The translations under genes and the position numbers were made by a program. Positions 9,012-17,844 of a DNA stretch of 64,000 nt are shown here, piece after piece; position 1 is the first letter of the stretch, and each line of letters opens with the position of its first letter. The notes under the pieces were generated by a model, which had not been told where the DNA came from, did no database searches, and saw only the letters and a program-made list of their open reading frames with translations. The stretch covers positions 62,001 to 126,000 of the forward strand of contig NZ_BCQV01000002.1 of assembly GCF_001552255.1 (NCBI RefSeq), read 5' to 3'. The DNA comes from Alicyclobacillus shizuokensis NBRC 103103 (GTDB lineage: Bacteria; Bacillota; Bacilli; Alicyclobacillales; Alicyclobacillaceae).

Positions 9012-9785
9012 CTACGAACGCAGAATGCCGAGCCGCCAGCGCTCTCGTCCGCGTTGGGTCTGTCCATCCGGCTCGCCCACGGCAATGCGGCCGAACCCGC
9101 GCACCGAAATCACATCCCCCTCTGCCACTTCCTCGTCGGGTTTGTCTAGCTCGGCAAAATTCAGTGTAACCTGCCCGCGCTCCACCCACTCCTTGGCCTT
9201 GGCGCGCGGCCAGTGGCACGCCGCTGCCACCATCGCGTCGACGCGCGGGGAGGCCACATGCACCCATGCCCAGCGATAGGCAGGCGCCGCCCAGACCAGA
9301 TCTTCCGGAGGCATGCTGACCAGCGTTACCGGATGCTTGCCCACACGCCGCCAATGGGTCAATAGATAGCCGACCATGTCCATGTCGACAATCACCTGGA
9401 TACCATCATCGCTGACACTTAAATCGCCCACCTTGCGCCGCTCAATTCCCGTTCCCAAGAGGGCACCCAGAACCTGTCCATGGCGCACACCCGTCAGGGG
9501 ACTCATAACCAGGGCTCGCGTCCGAAAATCTGACGCTTCCGCTTCCCACCAATCAGATGCCAGCAGGGCGCGCTTGCGCTCGGCCTGTGGATAGCCGCCG
9601 TAGAACGTGACCGCGACGCCCAGGCTCCCGGCCACCGACTGGGCCAGGTGCTGCTCGCGCGGCGTCAAAAAATCAGTCAGCACCGCCTGCGACGTGCGTT
9701 CAGCCCGCCGCGCCAGATCCTCCAGGCGACGCACCGTCGCGCGCTCCCCGGGTCGCACCCAGCCGGACCGTTCTTCCTCGCTCAT
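9012..9785 (-). CDS. ylmH: S4-domain RNA-binding protein YlmH
   Basis: YlmH is a ribosome-associated S4-domain protein in the ylm cluster, with a reported role in ribosome quality control. The product from ATG 9785 has 257 residues. The C-terminal S4 domain is visible from about residue 180 (ASPRVDAMVAAACHWPRAKAKEWVERG) and ends with VAEGDVISVRGFGRI. The start overlaps the yggT stop by four bases, in the ATGA arrangement. Confidence 0.9.
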   Translation of the reverse strand: MSEEERSGWVRPGERATVRRLEDLARRAERTSQAVLTDFLTPREQHLAQSVAGSLGVAVTFYGGYPQAERKRALLASDWWEAEASDFRTRALVMSPLTGVRHGQVLGALLGTGIERRKVGDLSVSDDGIQVIVDMDMVGYLLTHWRRVGKHPVTLVSMPPEDLVWAAPAYRWAWVHVASPRVDAMVAAACHWPRAKAKEWVERGQVTLNFAELDKPDEEVAEGDVISVRGFGRIAVGEPDGQTQRGRERWRLGILRS

Positions 9786-10066
9786 GCCAAAGGCAACCTC
9801 CACAGTATGCTCATGACTACGTTTTCCAGCAAAAAGTACACGACAATCGCCACCAGGAACGATAGGTCCAAACGAATTCCCCCGAATGAAAGAGGGGGAA
9901 TGAAGCGCCGGAAAATGCCGAGATAAGGTTCCGTCAATCGCGTCAGCACTTGACCTATAGGCGTATCGCCCAGGTTTGGAATCCAAGTCATTAACGCCGC
10001 TGCAATCAACAAATATCCATAGATTTCCAGAAAAATATAGATCAAGTTCAGTATGTACGTCCACAT
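9782..10066 (-). CDS. ylmG: YggT/YlmG family membrane protein
   Basis: This 94-residue protein has two transmembrane segments (about 5-27 and 65-90) flanking the family motif LTEPYLGIFRRFIPP. YlmG homologues are linked to cell division and to nucleoid or thylakoid distribution, but the mechanism is unclear. It lies only ten bases after yggS; in B. subtilis sepF sits in that slot. It overlaps ylmH by four bases. Confidence 0.93.
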   Translation of the reverse strand: MWTYILNLIYIFLEIYGYLLIAAALMTWIPNLGDTPIGQVLTRLTEPYLGIFRRFIPPLSFGGIRLDLSFLVAIVVYFLLENVVMSILWRLPLA

Positions 10067-10076
10067 GCCTCAGACT

Positions 10077-10775
10077 TCACTCCTGCTTGTCAGCTGCCCC
10101 CACGAGCCGCCGCCCGACGCGCACCATGGTGGCACCTTCCTCTACGGCAACCACGAAATCATTCGACATCCCCATGGAAAGCTCCTGCAGGTCCAGTTCT
10201 CGATAGCGGGTCTGCGCCTCCTCCAGCAATTGCCGCAGGCGCCGAAACACAGGGCGGGACGTTTCGGGATCCTCCGTATTCGGAGCCATCGTCATCAACC
10301 CCCGCACCTGAAGGTGGGAGCACTGGGCCAATCCCTCCAACAGTGGCCACAACTCGTCCGCCGCGACTCCCGACTTGCTGGTCTCTCCTGAGATGTTGAC
10401 TTGCACCAAAACCTGCATCTTTTTGCCCGCCAGCTGCGCACGCTTGTCCAATTCCGCGGCCAGCGACAGGGAGTCCAACGAATGTACCCAGGTAAAGCGC
10501 GGGACCACATATTTCGCCTTGTTCTGCTGCAAACGGCCAATAAAATGCCAGGTCACCGGTTCACCGAAATCCGTATTCACCTTGTCCCTCGCTTGCTGCC
10601 AGCGGTTCTCTCCGAAATCGCGCAGACCGCTGTCAACCAGACGCTGCACAACATCCAGGGCGACCGTCTTGGTCACGGCAATCAAGCGCACACTGGCCGA
10701 TGACCGGCCCGAACGCACACAGGCGGACTCAATCTCCGCCCGCACCGCGGCTAACCTCTCAGGCAAACTGGTCAC
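10077..10775 (-). CDS. ylmE: YggS-family PLP-binding protein (PLP homeostasis)
   Basis: YggS/YlmE proteins bind pyridoxal phosphate and buffer its level; no enzymatic reaction is established. The 232-residue protein shows the PLP lysine region LIAVTKTVALDVVQ near residue 30, GENRWQQA, HFIGRLQQNKAKYV and the C-terminal LSMGMSNDFVVAVEEGATMVRVG. GTG at 10775 overlaps the pgeF stop by four bases. Confidence 0.94.
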   Translation of the reverse strand: MTSLPERLAAVRAEIESACVRSGRSSASVRLIAVTKTVALDVVQRLVDSGLRDFGENRWQQARDKVNTDFGEPVTWHFIGRLQQNKAKYVVPRFTWVHSLDSLSLAAELDKRAQLAGKKMQVLVQVNISGETSKSGVAADELWPLLEGLAQCSHLQVRGLMTMAPNTEDPETSRPVFRRLRQLLEEAQTRYRELDLQELSMGMSNDFVVAVEEGATMVRVGRRLVGAADKQE

Positions 10776-11614
10776 AGGGCAAGTCTCCTCCCCTCCGCTT
10801 TTGCACTCAAGCCCACCACCGCCAGCTGCCGGCCGGTCCGTCCGCCGTCAGCGCGATAGGAAAACAACACGTCATTCCGGCACGCCGTACAAACGCCTGT
10901 GTCCTCTAGATGATGAGGGCTGACACCGGCCTGCAGCAAATCCTTGCGGATGCAGGATGGGAGGTCGAGCAGGAATTTGCCGGGACGGCCCGGCCGTTTC
11001 GTGACATGAGCCCGTCCGAACCGAGCCACAAATGCGTCCGCCACCGTATCGTCGACTTCATAACAGCAGCGGCGAATGGCGGGCCCCAGTACCGCCAGCA
11101 CATTCTGCACCCGGCACCCGTACACCTCGACCATGGCCTCCACCACGCGGCTGGAGATACCTTCCACCGTGCCGCGCCAACCCGAGTGGGCCGCGGCCAC
11201 CACCCTCTGCACCGGATCGAAAAACAGCACCGGCACACAGTCGGCCGTCAAGATGCCCAATGCGATGCCCGGCACATGAGTCAACAACGCGTCACTGGCT
11301 GCAAAAGGAACCCGCTGCTGCGGCGCCAGCAGAGGCCAGTCTTCGCCGACCAGCGCGACGCGACTGCCGTGGACCTGCTCAGCCATGGCGATATCGTGCA
11401 CGGGTACGGATAGATGGGCCGCTATCTTGGCTCGGTTGGCCGCCACGGCCGCCGCGTCATCCCCCACATGTCCACCCGCGTTGAGCGACGCAAACGGACC
11501 CTGACTGAAGCCCCCAAGACGAAACGAAAACACAGCCTTGGCCCCAGCCGCACGCCATCCGCTAGGCTCCAGCCAGATCGGCGTACCCTGGCCGCCAATC
11601 CAGTTTCCCAACAC
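10772..11614 (-). CDS. pgeF: Polyphenol oxidase-fold purine nucleosidase YlmD/PgeF
   Basis: Members of this family (DUF152, YfiH, formerly called laccases) are reported to act on purine nucleosides; the name PgeF refers to a peptidoglycan editing role in E. coli. The 280-residue protein has the zinc-site motifs: QVHGSRV (His), TADCVPVLFF (Cys) and AAAHSGWRGT (His). A GGGAGGG site precedes GTG 11614. It is the first gene of the tightly packed yggS-yggT-ylmH chain. Confidence 0.9.
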   Translation of the reverse strand: MLGNWIGGQGTPIWLEPSGWRAAGAKAVFSFRLGGFSQGPFASLNAGGHVGDDAAAVAANRAKIAAHLSVPVHDIAMAEQVHGSRVALVGEDWPLLAPQQRVPFAASDALLTHVPGIALGILTADCVPVLFFDPVQRVVAAAHSGWRGTVEGISSRVVEAMVEVYGCRVQNVLAVLGPAIRRCCYEVDDTVADAFVARFGRAHVTKRPGRPGKFLLDLPSCIRKDLLQAGVSPHHLEDTGVCTACRNDVLFSYRADGGRTGRQLAVVGLSAKAEGRRLAL

Positions 11615-11681
11615 ACAGCATCCCTCCCAGCTAGGGCCATTGTATCACGTGGCCAGCCTCCTGTTTGGCTGGAGAACGTAA

Positions 11682-11975
11682 TCAGTAGCCACCGGTGCCG
11701 AGTTTTCCGGACTGGGGCGGCAAATAATACGTGTTTTCGCCGGAGGGGCGCAGGTCAACAAGAATCACGTCGGAGCCAATCTTGACGATTTGATTCCACG
11801 CCACGACGTAGTCGTGGCCACCTCCCACCATACCAAAAAAGCGAGCTTCCCCCGGGATGATGATGGCCCGAATCAACCCGCTTTCGATATCGATGTCGAG
11901 ATCGCCGATGGTTCCCAAGCGTTTGCCGTCGCCGATGTTGACGACATCCTTGGCCTGCAGGTCGGAAATTCGCAT
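11682..11975 (-). CDS. ylmC: PRC-barrel protein YlmC/YmxH
   Basis: This small beta-barrel protein (97 residues from ATG 11975, MRISDLQAKDVVN) belongs to the YlmC/YmxH sporulation-associated family. The PRC-barrel core is seen in KRLGTIGDLDIDIESGLIRAI. ATG 11981 is six bases upstream but sits too close to the AAAGGCGGGG ribosome site, so 11975 is preferred. It lies between sigG and pgeF, as in related genomes. Confidence 0.88.
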   Translation of the reverse strand: MRISDLQAKDVVNIGDGKRLGTIGDLDIDIESGLIRAIIIPGEARFFGMVGGGHDYVVAWNQIVKIGSDVILVDLRPSGENTYYLPPQSGKLGTGGY

Positions 11976-12119
11976 CCCCATGACCCCGCCTTTCCGTTCA
12001 TTGGCCAACCTACAGAACATCCGGAGGGTATTCAGAGATATGTATATGCGAGAGAGGGGACGGGAAATACGCGAGGAGGGACAGGGCAGCCGCCCGCGTT
12101 GGACGGTCAGCGGGCGCTC

Positions 12120-12899
12120 TCATGCCTGGACGTGTTTATGCATACGCTGGATGGCAGCCTTCTCGAGACGCGATACCTGAGCCTGGGAAATGCCGATTTC
12201 CTCGGCGACCTCCATCTGGGTTTTGCCTTCAAAAAAGCGCATGGACAGGATCTTTTTCTCGCGGTCGCTCAGCTTGCGCATCGCCTCTCGAATGGCAATT
12301 CCCTCCACCCAATTGGAGTCTAGGTTCTTTTCGTCATGAATTTGGTCCATGACGTAGATTGGATCGCCCCCATCGTTGTAAATCGGTTCAAACATAGAGA
12401 CCGGATCCTGGATGGCGTCCAGGGCAAAGACCACATCCTCCTTGGGGACATTCATGGCCTCGGCAATTTCGACAATGGTGGGCTCCCGCAGCTTTTGGTT
12501 GGTTAACTGATCCCGCACTTGCAACGCCTTGTAGGCGACATCCCGCAGCGAGCGGCTGACGCGTATGGGATTGTTGTCGCGCAGGTAGCGGCGGATCTCG
12601 CCGATGATCATGGGTACTGCATAGGTGGAGAAACGAACATTTTGGGACAAATCAAAGTTATCGATGGCCTTCATGAGACCGATGCAACCCACCTGGAACA
12701 GATCGTCCACATATTCGCCGCGGTTGTTGAACCGCTGAATCACGGAGAGAACCAGACGCAGGTTGCCGTTGACCAGTTTCTCCCGAGCCGACCACTCTCC
12801 ACTTTGCAACCGCACAAACAGCTCACGCATCTCCGTGTTTTTCAGAACAGGAAGCTCCGATGTGTTCACTCCGCAGATCTCGACCTTAGTGCGCTTCAT
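12120..12899 (-). CDS. sigG: RNA polymerase sporulation sigma factor G
   Basis: Sigma-G drives late forespore transcription. From ATG 12899 (MKRTKVEICGVNTSELPVLK) the product has 259 residues, the family length. Region 2 is nearly invariant (FNNRGEYVDDLFQVGCIGLM), region 3 includes NNPIRVSRSLRDVAYKAL, and region 4 holds the helix-turn-helix TQMEVAEEIGISQAQVSRLE. The open frame upstream of 12899 is not conserved. A sigma-F-like promoter lies between sigE and this gene (12941-12969). Confidence 0.98.
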   Translation of the reverse strand: MKRTKVEICGVNTSELPVLKNTEMRELFVRLQSGEWSAREKLVNGNLRLVLSVIQRFNNRGEYVDDLFQVGCIGLMKAIDNFDLSQNVRFSTYAVPMIIGEIRRYLRDNNPIRVSRSLRDVAYKALQVRDQLTNQKLREPTIVEIAEAMNVPKEDVVFALDAIQDPVSMFEPIYNDGGDPIYVMDQIHDEKNLDSNWVEGIAIREAMRKLSDREKKILSMRFFEGKTQMEVAEEIGISQAQVSRLEKAAIQRMHKHVQA

Positions 12900-12940
12900 G
12901 CTGTTCTGTCCCCCCACATCCGTGACGACCACTGCGTCAA

Positions 12941-12969
12941 CAGTATTTCCGGGGGTCTCCAAGTTATGC
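12941..12969 (-). promoter_or_regulatory. Candidate sigma-F/sigma-G promoter of sigG
   Basis: On the minus strand GCATA (12965-12969) is followed after 14 bases by GGAAATACT (12942-12950). Both elements match the sigma-F consensus (GYWTA, GGNNANAMT), but the usual spacing is 15. sigG is sigma-F transcribed in B. subtilis, so the location fits. Confidence 0.5.
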
Positions 12970-13038
12970 AAAGCCGACTCGCTGGGTCGGCCGTCGGTCG
13001 CGCTCGGCGCAGCACCTTCAAGTCGATGGGGTGGGAAC

Positions 13039-13788
13039 CTACATCATGCGGTCAAACTCCTGTTGCAGTCGTTTGATGATGCGCTTTTCTAAGCGAGAGA
13101 TGTATGACTGCGAAATGCCCAGCAGGTCGGCCACATCCTTCTGTGTCATCTCGCGCCCTCCTTGCAGCCCAAAGCGCAGTTCCATGATCTTGCGCTCCCG
13201 ATCTGACAGCCTTGACAGGGCGTCGTACAGCAGTTCCCTGTCCACCTCTTCCTCCAGGTTGCGGTAGATGGTGTCCGCGTCGGTGCCGAGCACATCGGAC
13301 AACAGGAGTTCGTTGCCGTCCCAGTCGACGTTCAGGGGCTCGTCAAAGGACACTTCGGTGCGAACCTTGCTGTTGCGCCGCAAAAACATCAAAATTTCAT
13401 TTTCTATGCAGCGCGACGCGTACGTAGCCAACTTGATCTTTTTCTCGGGGTCAAACGTGTTCACTGCCTTAATCAGTCCAATGGTCCCAATCGACACGAG
13501 GTCCTCGATGTTGACGCCCGTGTTCTCAAACTTGCGGGCGATATATACCACTAGGCGCAGATTGCGTTCTATGAGAATCGAACGCACCGCCTGGTCCCCT
13601 TCCGGCAGGCGGCCCAGCAGGTACTCTTCCTCGTCGCGGGTCAGCGGCGGAGGCAAGGCTTCACTCCCGCCGACGTAATAAATCTCTTCATAGCCGCCGG
13701 CCAATAGAGCCCGGATGCGAATCCACAACAGACGCATCCGCATGCGCCATCGCAGTCGAATCTGTGCTGGCAACTGGGAATTCATCAA
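13039..13788 (-). CDS. sigE: Pro-sigma-E, mother-cell sporulation sigma factor
   Basis: Sigma-E is made as an inactive precursor and cleaved by SpoIIGA. The 249-residue product has a basic, amphipathic pro-region (about residues 1-38, ending at [16 protein letters not shown], where processing occurs in B. subtilis), then core-binding region 2 ([20 protein letters not shown]) and the region 4 helix-turn-helix ([20 protein letters not shown]). TTG 13788 or ATG 13785 follows GGAGG; an internal ATG at 13743 would give a pro-region closer in length to B. subtilis. The gene begins about 100 bases inside spoIIGA. Confidence 0.97.
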   Translation of the reverse strand: MMNSQLPAQIRLRWRMRMRLLWIRIRALLAGGYEEIYYVGGSEALPPPLTRDEEEYLLGRLPEGDQAVRSILIERNLRLVVYIARKFENTGVNIEDLVSIGTIGLIKAVNTFDPEKKIKLATYASRCIENEILMFLRRNSKVRTEVSFDEPLNVDWDGNELLLSDVLGTDADTIYRNLEEEVDRELLYDALSRLSDRERKIMELRFGLQGGREMTQKDVADLLGISQSYISRLEKRIIKRLQQEFDRMM

Positions 13789-14701
13789 AGCCGTCAGCCT
13801 CCGTTATCACAGCTGCGTGTAAGATCATCTGGAAGTCGCGGTCGGACGACAACTCGCCCGCGTGCAGGGCAATCAGACAGGCGCCGCCTGCACGCCACGT
13901 TTGGCCATGCCGCAACTCGACAGCGTCGGGACGGAAGGCGAGGGCCAGTTGTGCACCGCCGGCCCCCTGCAACGGTACCAGGGTAAAGCGATGGCGGCCC
14001 TGCCCATCCTCGACTTGCTCCAGCGCACTCAGCAGGTCTCCCCTTTGCACCAGCGCCGTCCACAAAGGCTGGGGCAGCAGGCCGGCACAAGCCGAGGCAT
14101 CAGCCAAGCAGACGGGCTTACGGGAGACCGGATCGCGCAGCCGATTGCCTGTATCCACCAGGCCCATCAGCGTGACGGATTCGCCGTTGAACACCACGCG
14201 CACCGGCAGCACCGCGCCGGCGTGCTGGGTTTGCACCCGCCATCGATAGGCCGCGTAGCGCAACAGGAAGCCGGCCAATAAAATGGCGATCAACAACCCC
14301 AAACTCTCGAAACTCGTGGCAAAGGCAATCCGGGAGCCCTGCACCTGGGCCGTCGCCAGGGAGGTACCGGGAACCGCGTAATGAAGGGCCATCGCCGCTC
14401 CGGCAAAGACAAAGGAGACGAAATAGAACATGACCGATACGCGCAACCATTCCAACCAGCGGCGGCACGGAATGGCCACGGCCACCATGGCAAGGGACAC
14501 GACGACCTTGCCAGGCCACGATGTCAGCCACGCTAGTGACGGAAAAAACAGCAGCACTGCGTACATTGCGCCGAGCAAGGCAGCTGCCAGAATGCGCTTC
14601 GGCCGTAATGGACGCCGGCAAATCCAGGCGCTTGTGGCCAACAGCAGGCCGTCCATCACGAAGTTGATCAGCCAAACCACATCGAGATACACGACGGGCA
14701 T
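13688..14701 (-). CDS. spoIIGA: Sporulation sigma-E processing protease SpoIIGA
   Basis: SpoIIGA is a membrane aspartic protease that cleaves pro-sigma-E after signalling from the forespore. Five hydrophobic segments occupy residues 1-160. The soluble domain has the retroviral-type active site [11 protein letters not shown] near residue 182, and the C-terminal AVI segment is near residue 294. At 337 residues it is about 28 longer than the B. subtilis protein; the extra tail is encoded within the overlap with sigE. Confidence 0.93.
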   Translation of the reverse strand: MPVVYLDVVWLINFVMDGLLLATSAWICRRPLRPKRILAAALLGAMYAVLLFFPSLAWLTSWPGKVVVSLAMVAVAIPCRRWLEWLRVSVMFYFVSFVFAGAAMALHYAVPGTSLATAQVQGSRIAFATSFESLGLLIAILLAGFLLRYAAYRWRVQTQHAGAVLPVRVVFNGESVTLMGLVDTGNRLRDPVSRKPVCLADASACAGLLPQPLWTALVQRGDLLSALEQVEDGQGRHRFTLVPLQGAGGAQLALAFRPDAVELRHGQTWRAGGACLIALHAGELSSDRDFQMILHAAVITEADGFDEFPVASTDSTAMAHADASVVDSHPGSIGRRL

Positions 14702-14729
14702 GGCATCACCCCTGCCGAAGTTTGCCCAC

Positions 14730-14796
14730 AGTATAGTACATATCTATTACAAACCCTGTCGGAACTTGACTGCGAATTGCGGTAAGTTTTGTAGAA
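14730..14796 (-). promoter_or_regulatory. Candidate Spo0A-controlled promoter of the spoIIG operon
   Basis: A -10 like TATACT lies at 14730-14735 on the minus strand, 29 bases before the spoIIGA start. Upstream are two sequences one mismatch from the 0A box TGTCGAA: TGTCGGA (14757-14763, plus strand) and TGTAGAA (14790-14796, plus strand). In B. subtilis spoIIG also has 0A boxes upstream of a poorly spaced promoter. Binding is inferred only. Confidence 0.5.
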
Positions 14797-14890
14797 TGGA
14801 AAGGACGAGAAGGGGTTTACGAGGAAGGCGGGCAGGCACCAGACTGTGGATGGCACCGGGCTCGCCCCCGATGCCATCACGCTACCTGGG

Positions 14891-16009
14891 TCAACGCTCG
14901 CGGTCGCGGCGAAAACGCTCCTCGCGGCGGCGAATGAACGCGGGAACATCCCATGAGTTAGACGGCACGTTCGCCTGGTTGAATCCGTCCGCCACCGAGG
15001 TACGCACACGCGTGGCCGCGACACCGGCCGCCGCCGTCGCCTCGGGCGCAGTGGCCTTCGCCTCGAAGCCGGTGGCGATGACAGTCACCACAATGTCATC
15101 CTGCAGGTCAGGGTTGATGTTGGCCCCGAAAATCATGTTGACCTCAGGGTCCACGGCCGCCGACACAATGTCTGCCGCTTCGTTGACCTCCCACAGGCTC
15201 AAGTTCTCGCTTCCCGACACATGCATCAGGACGCCGCGCGCACCCTCGATGGACGTTTCGAGCAATGGACTGCAAATCGCCATCTTGGCCGCTTCGGTAG
15301 CCCGGTTCTCGCCGGATGCGGTGCCGATGCCCATCAGGGCGGAACCCCGTTCAGTCATGATAGCCTTGACGTCCGCAAAATCCACATTGATGAGGCCGGG
15401 TACCGCAATCAAGTCGGAGATCCCGGAGACGCCTTGCCGGAGCACATTGTCCGCCTCTTTAAACGCTTCCGTCACCGGTGTGTTGCGATCCACAATCTCC
15501 AATAACCGGTCGTTGGGAATCACGATCAAGGTGTCGACCTTTTCCTTCAGGTTGGCGATGCCGACCTCCGCTTGGCTCATCCGGCGCTTTTGTTCAAATC
15601 GAAACGGTTTGGTCACCACGCCGACCGTCAGCGCCCCCAGCTCCTTGGAAATCTCGGCGATGATAGGCGCGGCCCCCGTACCGGTCCCGCCTCCCATGCC
15701 GGCGGTGACGAACACCATGTCCGCGCCCTGCAGAGCGTTGGTCAAAGCCTCCCGGCTCTCTTCGGCGGCCTTCTTGCCGATTTCGGGATTAGCACCCGCC
15801 CCTAACCCGCGAGTGACCTTCTCACCAATCTGAATCCGCGTCTCCGCCTTGGACAGGCGCAACGCCTGGGCATCGGTGTTGACCACGATAAACTCGACGC
15901 CGGCAATGCCTGAGTCAATCATCCGGTTGACCGCGTTGCAGCCCCCGCCCCCCACGCCGACGACCTTGATGCGTGCGAGCGAATCGACTTCCAAATCAAA
16001 CTCCAACAT
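14891..16009 (-). CDS. ftsZ: Cell division GTPase FtsZ
   Basis: FtsZ polymerises into the division ring. The 372-residue protein has the tubulin signature [10 protein letters not shown] near residue 105, the T7 synergy loop [11 protein letters not shown] near residue 208, a spacer rich in Ala and Thr, and a conserved C-terminal peptide ([12 protein letters not shown]) that binds FtsA, SepF and other partners. It follows ftsA by 32 bases in one unit. Confidence 0.98.
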   Translation of the reverse strand: MLEFDLEVDSLARIKVVGVGGGGCNAVNRMIDSGIAGVEFIVVNTDAQALRLSKAETRIQIGEKVTRGLGAGANPEIGKKAAEESREALTNALQGADMVFVTAGMGGGTGTGAAPIIAEISKELGALTVGVVTKPFRFEQKRRMSQAEVGIANLKEKVDTLIVIPNDRLLEIVDRNTPVTEAFKEADNVLRQGVSGISDLIAVPGLINVDFADVKAIMTERGSALMGIGTASGENRATEAAKMAICSPLLETSIEGARGVLMHVSGSENLSLWEVNEAADIVSAAVDPEVNMIFGANINPDLQDDIVVTVIATGFEAKATAPEATAAAGVAATRVRTSVADGFNQANVPSNSWDVPAFIRRREERFRRDRER

Positions 16010-16041
16010 GGTTGTTCCTCCTTGCCTGACATGACCATGGT

Positions 16042-17274
16042 TTATACGAAATCACGGAACCAATCACGGACACGGGCAAAAAAACCACCGCTCCTCGCGG
16101 CCCGCACATGCGTTGCCGGTTCCATGCTCATGTTGCGGGCGTGCGTCCGCAGTGCGTAAGCAATCATCCCCACCCCGTTGATGAACGAAGGGTCCCGCAC
16201 ACCGAGAAATTCCGGCACCGCCACACGGACAGGCGCACCCAGCTCCTCGCTGGCTAATTCCGCCGCGCCGGGAATCGCCGCCACCCCGCCGTGCAGGACA
16301 TACCCGCTGGTCAAGCCTCGTGCGTAGCCCAGTTTCTCTACTTCTTTTCGAACCAGCGAAAAGATCTCCTGCAACCGGGGTTCAATGATGGTCATCAAAT
16401 CGTATTGGTTGTATTCCGTCTCCTGGTTGCTGCCAATCCGCGGCACCTTGAACCACTCGCCGTCGCCGCCGCCAATCGCGGCCTCAGTGGCCCGGCCGTA
16501 CTGCACTTTCACCTGCTCGGCCGCCGTCGTGTGGGTCCGCAGACCGATGGCGATGTCGTGCGTGACATAGTCTCCGCCCATCGGGATGATGCTGGTGGCC
16601 ACCAGACCTCCATTCTCAAAGATGGAGACAGAGGTGGCGCCGGCGCCCATGTCCACCAGGGCGACCCCCAGATTGCGTTCATCGGCGGATAGTGCCACGT
16701 GCCCGGCCGCCATCGGCAACAGGACCAAATTGGCGACCTCTATTCCCGCCTTTTCCACACACCGGACCACGTTATGAATCGCGGTGCGACTGCCGGTGAT
16801 AAGATACGCGTCCGCTTCCAGGCGCACCCCGAGCATGCCCCGTGGATCGGCAATGCCACTGAGCCCATCCACCACAAACTCCTTCGCCACCACGTCGATG
16901 ATCTCCCGCTCCGGGGGCAGCGCGACGACTCGCGACTGAGCCAGCACCCGCTCAATGTCTTCCTCGCCAATTTCACGATCCGGTGAAGACACGGCGACCA
17001 CTCCGTGGCTGGTCTGCAGTTGGATATGATTGCCGGAAACGCCCACGTAGGCCGATGTGATATGTATCCCCACCATCCGCTCAGCGTGATCAACCGCTTC
17101 CCGAATCGATTCCACGGTCAAATCTATGTCCACGATGGATCCGTGGCGAATGCCCTCTCCAGGCGCGGATCCAACGCCGATCACGTTGATGCTGCTGCCC
17201 GCTTGTTCACCGATGATGGCACGGACTTTAGAAGTGCCAATATCGAGACTGACGATGTAATCCCCTTTTGCCAA
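16042..17274 (-). CDS. ftsA: Cell division protein FtsA
   Basis: FtsA is an actin-like protein that tethers FtsZ to the membrane. The N-terminal phosphate loop [15 protein letters not shown], the 1C insertion and the [13 protein letters not shown] phosphate-2/adenosine region are present. The last residues ([15 protein letters not shown]) form the amphipathic membrane-targeting helix. TTG 17274 after GGGAGG gives 410 residues starting [13 protein letters not shown], which fits the family better than the 15-residue longer open frame. Confidence 0.96.
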   Translation of the reverse strand: MAKGDYIVSLDIGTSKVRAIIGEQAGSSINVIGVGSAPGEGIRHGSIVDIDLTVESIREAVDHAERMVGIHITSAYVGVSGNHIQLQTSHGVVAVSSPDREIGEEDIERVLAQSRVVALPPEREIIDVVAKEFVVDGLSGIADPRGMLGVRLEADAYLITGSRTAIHNVVRCVEKAGIEVANLVLLPMAAGHVALSADERNLGVALVDMGAGATSVSIFENGGLVATSIIPMGGDYVTHDIAIGLRTHTTAAEQVKVQYGRATEAAIGGGDGEWFKVPRIGSNQETEYNQYDLMTIIEPRLQEIFSLVRKEVEKLGYARGLTSGYVLHGGVAAIPGAAELASEELGAPVRVAVPEFLGVRDPSFINGVGMIAYALRTHARNMSMEPATHVRAARSGGFFARVRDWFRDFV

Positions 17275-17335
17275 TGCGCGTGGCACCTCCCGAACACACA
17301 ACTCCGCCGTGATACGCAAAATGTCCTTGTGACTA

Positions 17336-17362
17336 ATTCCACAGGAACGTCAACAATCCTCT
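17336..17362 (-). promoter_or_regulatory. Sigma-H promoter of ftsAZ
   Basis: On the minus strand AGAGGATTG (17354-17362) and GTGGAAT (17336-17342) are separated by 11 bases. The sigma-H consensus is RNAGGAWWW-N11/12-RNNGAAT, so 15 of 16 defined positions agree. In B. subtilis the ftsAZ P2 promoter is also sigma-H dependent and is used for polar septation. Confidence 0.75.
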
Positions 17363-17363
17363 C

Positions 17364-17390
17364 TTCGACACAAGTTTTTCTCTATCGACA
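17364..17390 (-). promoter_or_regulatory. Two candidate Spo0A (0A) boxes upstream of ftsAZ
   Basis: On the minus strand TGTCGAA (17364-17370) is a perfect core 0A box and TGTCGAT (17384-17390) has one mismatch. They lie 20 bases apart, just upstream of the sigma-H element, in the same orientation as ftsA. Confidence 0.5.
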
Positions 17391-17466
17391 CACTCCTCGG
17401 CCCCCAGCCGCTCTTCGCCGGCGAACCAAGATTCACCACATGGGAGTCTTTGCACTGGGGAAAGAC

Positions 17467-17844
17467 TCAGCCGTGCGACTTGTCCACCGCGCCCCTGTGG
17501 CGCCGCTCCCCCATTTTGTTAAAGGCCAGACGGCGGATGAGCGCGATGTTTTGGAACAGCCGTACGCCGAAGGCAACGACAGCGGCCAGGTACAGGTCGA
17601 CCCCCAGCTGATTCCCGATGTACGCGAGCAGGGCGGCGACCAACGTGTTAAAGAAAAACCCTGTCAGGAACACAAAACTATCAAACGTCTTTTCCAGACT
17701 CGCCCGCACGCCGCCGACCACGGTGTCGAGCGCAGCTAGGATGGCAATAGATAGATAACTCGTAAACGAGACAGGAATCGTGAAATTGGTAACATATCCA
17801 ATGGCCACGCCGATAATCAGGCCAATGACCGGTAGCCAAAACAT
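17467..17844 (-). CDS. sbp: Small basic protein Sbp (DUF1290)
   Basis: This 125-residue membrane protein has three hydrophobic segments and the family stretch ILAALDTVVGGVRASLEKTF. Sbp genes lie next to ftsA in many Bacillota, but the function is not known. The start shares one base with the preceding DUF881 stop (TAATG). The C-terminus (after about residue 105) is polar and variable. Confidence 0.93.
   Translation of the reverse strand: MFWLPVIGLIIGVAIGYVTNFTIPVSFTSYLSIAILAALDTVVGGVRASLEKTFDSFVFLTGFFFNTLVAALLAYIGNQLGVDLYLAAVVAFGVRLFQNIALIRRLAFNKMGERRHRGAVDKSHG

Noticed and set aside
14430-15833. 467-codon plus-strand frame across spoIIGA and ftsZ
   Set aside because: It is antisense to two confident genes and rich in Ser/Arg/Thr without any domain pattern.
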